From an uncultured Shinella sp. (GTDB taxonomy: Bacteria > Pseudomonadota > Alphaproteobacteria > Rhizobiales > Rhizobiaceae), in NCBI RefSeq assembly GCF_946479415.1, contig NZ_CAMLFY010000055.1:1-27378 (forward strand): DNA of 27,378 nucleotides. The letters run 5' to 3'. Of the stretch, positions 24,877 to 27,378 are shown one piece after another. A program made the translations under genes and the position numbers. Each line of letters begins with the position of its first letter. Position 1 is the first letter of the stretch. The notes beneath the pieces were generated by a model. That model ran no database searches and had not been told where the DNA came from. It worked only from the letters and a program-made list of their open reading frames with translations.

Positions 24877-25200
24877 CTACCCGAGGACTTTAAGCCCATG
24901 CTTTTGAACCACAGTGAGAAGCTTGAGTGCCATCCCACTCGGCCTCTTGGCTCCCGTTTCCCACTTCTCAACCGTGCTTTCGCTGGTGTTGAGATAACGG
25001 GCAAATACGGGCTGGCTGACACTATTGGCTTCGCGCAGTTGCTTGATCTGCGCAGGCTCTATCTCTGTCGGGACGACCAGATGGCGCGCGTCGAAATCGC
25101 GCATCGTTGCCTTGTCGAAAGCGCCGACTTTATGAAGCATGGCCGCAGACGAATGTATTGCCTCAGACACATCGCTCTTGAACCTGCTTTTCGTTGCCAT
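24877..25200 (-). CDS. HigA-like antitoxin / XRE-family regulator
   Basis: A 107-residue DNA-binding protein with a helix-turn-helix at about 48-90 (IKQLREANSVSQPVFARYL, then STVEKWETGAKRPSG), typical of antitoxins paired with RelE-type toxins. The ATG at 25200 follows AAGGAGATTTGTC, a strong ribosome site, and lies inside the 3' end of the toxin gene, the usual toxin-first order of HigBA-like pairs. The frame is complete, but its toxin partner is broken, so it now seems to be an orphan. It probably represses its own promoter through the palindrome at 25576-25590. The phosphatase gene starts 73 nt downstream and may be transcribed from the same promoter. Confidence 0.88.
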   Translation of the reverse strand: MATKSRFKSDVSEAIHSSAAMLHKVGAFDKATMRDFDARHLVVPTEIEPAQIKQLREANSVSQPVFARYLNTSESTVEKWETGAKRPSGMALKLLTVVQKHGLKVLG

Positions 25201-25566
25201 GACAAATCTCCTTCAGGTCCTTGTCCTCCAAAAGCCGGGCAATCTGCTGAACGTTACGCGTAGCGTAGCTCTTTGCCAGGGTGCGGAAGTCCTCCAGCTC
25301 ATCGTCCTCGATATATTGGCTCGATCCTTCTTTGCGAACAGATATTCGAAAATCCATTATCGGATACCTTTCACAAGAATGATGTTTCTCTGCATGTTCT
25401 TGTTCAGGCGCTTTTTGAAGACCCCGCCGCCAAGATCGTCTGCCTAGCCGTCCAGCACTTCCTGAATCGCCTTACAAAGCTCACCATCCTTGATGCGCGC
25501 TTTGCGAGCCGCCGTGGAAAACCAAGCGGATTGGAACGTCCGCATGGATTCTTCAACATCGACCAT
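25163..25566 (-). pseudogene. RelE/HigB-type toxin pseudogene
   Basis: Reading from the ATG at 25566 gives a recognisable toxin of the RelE-like PF06296 type: WFSTAARKARIKDGELCKAI, ADDLGGGVFKKRLNKN, then WIFEYLFAKKDRANI. The tail is EDDELEDFRTLAKSY and LLEDKDLKEICHGN. The frame is broken three times: TAG at codon 41 (25444-25446, before ADDLGGG), TAA at codon 70 (25357-25359, before WIFEY), and a shift at the ATATAT run (25311-25316), where two extra bases fit. The last part survives as a 64-codon frame with its own ATG at 25357. Sequence errors could explain one lesion but hardly all three. The intact antitoxin gene overlaps its 3' end. Confidence 0.85.
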
Positions 25567-25571
25567 ATCTC

Positions 25572-25600
25572 TATGTAGCACCGGGTGCTATCGAAATCAA
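25572..25600 (-). promoter_or_regulatory. Toxin-antitoxin promoter with operator in the spacer
   Basis: On the minus strand, TTGATT (25595-25600) and TACATA (25572-25577) are separated by 17 nt, a good sigma-70 layout. The spacer holds TAGCACC-G-GGTGCTA (25576-25590, plus-strand reading), a perfect 7-bp palindrome with a 1-nt centre that also touches the -10. This is the expected arrangement for antitoxin autorepression. The ATG of the toxin pseudogene follows 5 nt after the -10 hexamer, so either the message is nearly leaderless or the later ATG at 25545 was the true start. Confidence 0.7.
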
Positions 25601-25609
25601 TGCACGGGC

Positions 25610-25726
25610 GTAATCCTCCCGACGAAGCCGGATCGCCGTCACCCACTCATCGACCAGTCGGGCGTACTGCCGAGTGCTGAGTTGATCGGTGTGGTCGATA
25701 CGACTGGGAGGCTGCGAAGTGTTCAT
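25610..25726 (-). pseudogene. Tyrosine recombinase (phage-type integrase) fragment
   Basis: About 39 codons read PPSRIDHTDQLSTRQYARL then VDEWVTAIRLRREDY. This is the stretch that in many proteobacterial tyrosine recombinases comes just before the catalytic THSLRRTK motif. Here homology stops exactly after REDY, and the next bases belong to the toxin-antitoxin promoter. The catalytic His, Arg and Tyr are missing, and no upstream part of the integrase is visible because the helicase gene ends at 25747. It is a remnant of a mobile element and supports a history of insertion at this place. Confidence 0.72.
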
Positions 25727-25746
25727 AGGCGATCCAGCAACCCCGC

Positions 25747-27378
25747 TCAGGTCACGCTTGCTCGCTCTAGATACCGGCAAAAGGCGTTCGCAAGCTGCAT
25801 CTGCCGCGGCGTCCGGCACTGCGCTTCGAAGACGGAGGGCGAGGCGACGAGCACGCAGATGCATTTAGCGCGCGAGGTGGCAACGTTCAGCCGGTTGAGG
25901 CTGTAGAGAAATTCCATGCCGCGCGGCGCGTCTGCATAGCTTGAGGTTGTCATCGAGTAGATGACGATCGGCGCTTCCTGACCTTGGAATTTGTCGACCG
26001 TGCCGATGCGGCCGCCGGGAATCCGGTCCTGCAACTCGATGACTTGAGCATTGTACGGCGCGATGATGAGGATTTCGTTCAGCGTAACATGCGCTTCGAC
26101 CCCGTGCTTGTCGATCCAAGTCGTCCCCGCACCAAGGATCTCATCCACCAAGTCGCGGACGCAGTCAGCTTCCTCAGGCGACGAACTCTGATTGCCTTCG
26201 GTCGGCACGGGTACGTAACGCAGGCCCGCGCCGCTGACACGGCCGCCCGACCTTATCTCCTGCACTTCCAGCCCTGGCCGTGGGTGAAGACGGCCGCCGT
26301 AGAACAGCTCGGAGGTATAGGCGCAGATGTCCGGGTGAAGCCGCCACGTCTCGGCCAGGAACAGCCCGCGATCGTCGGCAATGGTCTGATCGCCGCCGAG
26401 GATGTGATGGAGCGATGAGACGTCGGTGCCTTCTGGATGGCTGCCCTGCATGGGCTGGTCAAGCTGTTGCGGATCCCCGAGCAGCACGATGGTGGATGCC
26501 GCCTGAGAGACGGCCAGCACATTGGCAAGCGCCATCTGCGCCGCTTCATCGATAAAGAGTACATCGACGGCTTCGGCGGCGTCGGGCGACGCCCAAAGCC
26601 ACGCGGTGCCGCCGCCGACGTGAACGCCGTGGCTGATAGCACCGAGCAGTTCAGGTGCCTTGGTCGTGAAGCGCAAACGGTGAACGTCGTCCTCTTTCTC
26701 GGCAGGTTTCTGCATACACTGGACATCTACGCCCATCGCGTCGGCCGCCGTCACGACGGCATCCAGAAGATTGCGGATCACCTTGTGGCTGTTGGCTGTC
26801 ACGCCGACGGTCTTTCCAGCCTGAACGAGGGCGCAGATCATGCGGGCGCCGGTGTGGGTCTTGCCGGCACCGGGTGGCCCTTGAATGGGAAACACGCCCG
26901 GCTCCAAATGCGGTGCGATGCGCAGCGCGGCATCGAGCGTGGGTTCGCCGTCCTGCCGGATCGGCTGCCCGCCGATACGCGGCGGCATCCGCATGAGAAG
27001 ATCGCGGGCCGCCCTGTATCGGCCATCGCCCTCCATGCCGTTCGCGGCGACATGTTCGCCAATGCGAACAAGCGCCTTCGCAAGTACGTCGGCATCGATC
27101 ACCTTGTGAGCGAAAACGGCCTCGCTGTGAAGATCGGCTGTGTCGCCCCGCTTTTTGATGTCGACCCAGCGTTCGTCCAGCGACATCTCCTCGACCGTGC
27201 CGAAATGGGCACCGCCCATGTTCCGCAGGCTTTCGCCGCCGCGCAGTTCCGTCTCCTGCGGCGGGAAGCTGTAGCGGTGGATCGGCGCCTTGGCGGTGCC
27301 GCCGGTTGCGCCGATGAAGGAAAGGCCGGACAGGCCCGCCCGCTCTTCGAGCAGGTCCTCCGCCGCGAGATCCGATAG
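25747..27378 (-). CDS. SF1 helicase, C-terminal part (RecB-nuclease/helicase fusion type; 5' end beyond window)
   Basis: The frame is open from the window edge for 543 codons to TGA at 25747. Helicase motifs are in order: Walker A GPPGAGKT (about 26857-26880), motif II FIDEAAQ (about 26540-26560), motif III LLGDPQQL, then TVDKFQGQE and LNVATSRAK near the C-terminus. These mark the UPF1/Dna2-like branch of superfamily 1. The sequence order resembles the helicase half of TM0106-type proteins, which carry a RecB-like nuclease upstream; that half would lie outside the window and is not seen. GC content is closer to the sugar operons than to the kinase genes. A role in DNA repair or defence is likely but unspecific. 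Confidence 0.85.
   Translation of the reverse strand, partial: LSDLAAEDLLEERAGLSGLSFIGATGGTAKAPIHRYSFPPQETELRGGESLRNMGGAHFGTVEEMSLDERWVDIKKRGDTADLHSEAVFAHKVIDADVLAKALVRIGEHVAANGMEGDGRYRAARDLLMRMPPRIGGQPIRQDGEPTLDAALRIAPHLEPGVFPIQGPPGAGKTHTGARMICALVQAGKTVGVTANSHKVIRNLLDAVVTAADAMGVDVQCMQKPAEKEDDVHRLRFTTKAPELLGAISHGVHVGGGTAWLWASPDAAEAVDVLFIDEAAQMALANVLAVSQAASTIVLLGDPQQLDQPMQGSHPEGTDVSSLHHILGGDQTIADDRGLFLAETWRLHPDICAYTSELFYGGRLHPRPGLEVQEIRSGGRVSGAGLRYVPVPTEGNQSSSPEEADCVRDLVDEILGAGTTWIDKHGVEAHVTLNEILIIAPYNAQVIELQDRIPGGRIGTVDKFQGQEAPIVIYSMTTSSYADAPRGMEFLYSLNRLNVATSRAKCICVLVASPSVFEAQCRTPRQMQLANAFCRYLERASVT

Noticed and set aside
25163..25357. Separate 64-residue gene
   Set aside because: Its sequence is the C-terminal half of the broken RelE-type toxin, so it is treated as part of the pseudogene.

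Overview
The window looks like a chromosomal (or chromid) segment of a Rhizobiaceae alphaproteobacterium of the Agrobacterium/Rhizobium/Ensifer/Shinella type. The main evidence is the gene order gbpR <> chvE-gguA-gguB-gguC, the sugar-sensing and sugar-transport locus known from Agrobacterium, followed by an inositol/rhizopine-type gene set of the kind known from Sinorhizobium and Rhizobium leguminosarum. Most of the window is GC-rich with dense operons. The species cannot be named from this sequence alone.

Region 1 (1-9400): a minus-strand operon chvE, gguA, gguB, gguC (araD1), alpha-ketoglutaric semialdehyde dehydrogenase and L-arabinonate dehydratase (cut by the window start), divergent from its LysR-type regulator gbpR. 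A periplasmic aldose-binding protein and its ABC importer are thus linked to enzymes that take L-arabinonate to 2-oxoglutarate. A strong hairpin between chvE and gguA probably sets binding protein in excess over transporter. A near-perfect palindrome lies between chvE and gbpR.

Region 2 (9416-10137): two small unassigned genes, a J-domain-like protein and a two-helix membrane protein, which meet tail to tail.

Region 3 (10198-20896): an inositol-derivative catabolic locus. Leftward runs mocD-mocE-mocF (a histidine-box oxygenase, a Rieske ferredoxin and a ferredoxin reductase) plus a PanB-family protein that has lost the family's metal-binding residues. Rightward runs a LacI-type regulator, an IolI-type inosose isomerase, a complete inositol/rhizopine-type ABC importer (ibpA-iatA-iatP) and myo-inositol 2-dehydrogenase (idhA), ending in a textbook intrinsic terminator. 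The best inference is uptake and O-demethylation of a methylated inositol or rhizopine-like compound, feeding the inositol pathway. Repeated TGATGGAAT half-sites and a GGAA-N6-TTCC cluster mark the likely control points.

Region 4 (20897-27378): an accessory block. After about 700 nt with no convincing gene come, on the minus strand, two Hanks-type Ser/Thr kinases and a PP2C phosphatase in an overlapping operon. Next are a HigA-like antitoxin next to a dead RelE-type toxin (two stops and a frameshift), a fragment of a tyrosine recombinase, and the C-terminal half of an SF1 helicase of the kind found in RecB-nuclease/helicase fusions. Base composition falls visibly in the kinase-to-antitoxin part. 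This block is the best candidate for an undescribed signalling or defence system. The altered PanB homologue beside mocDEF is the best candidate for unusual enzymology.
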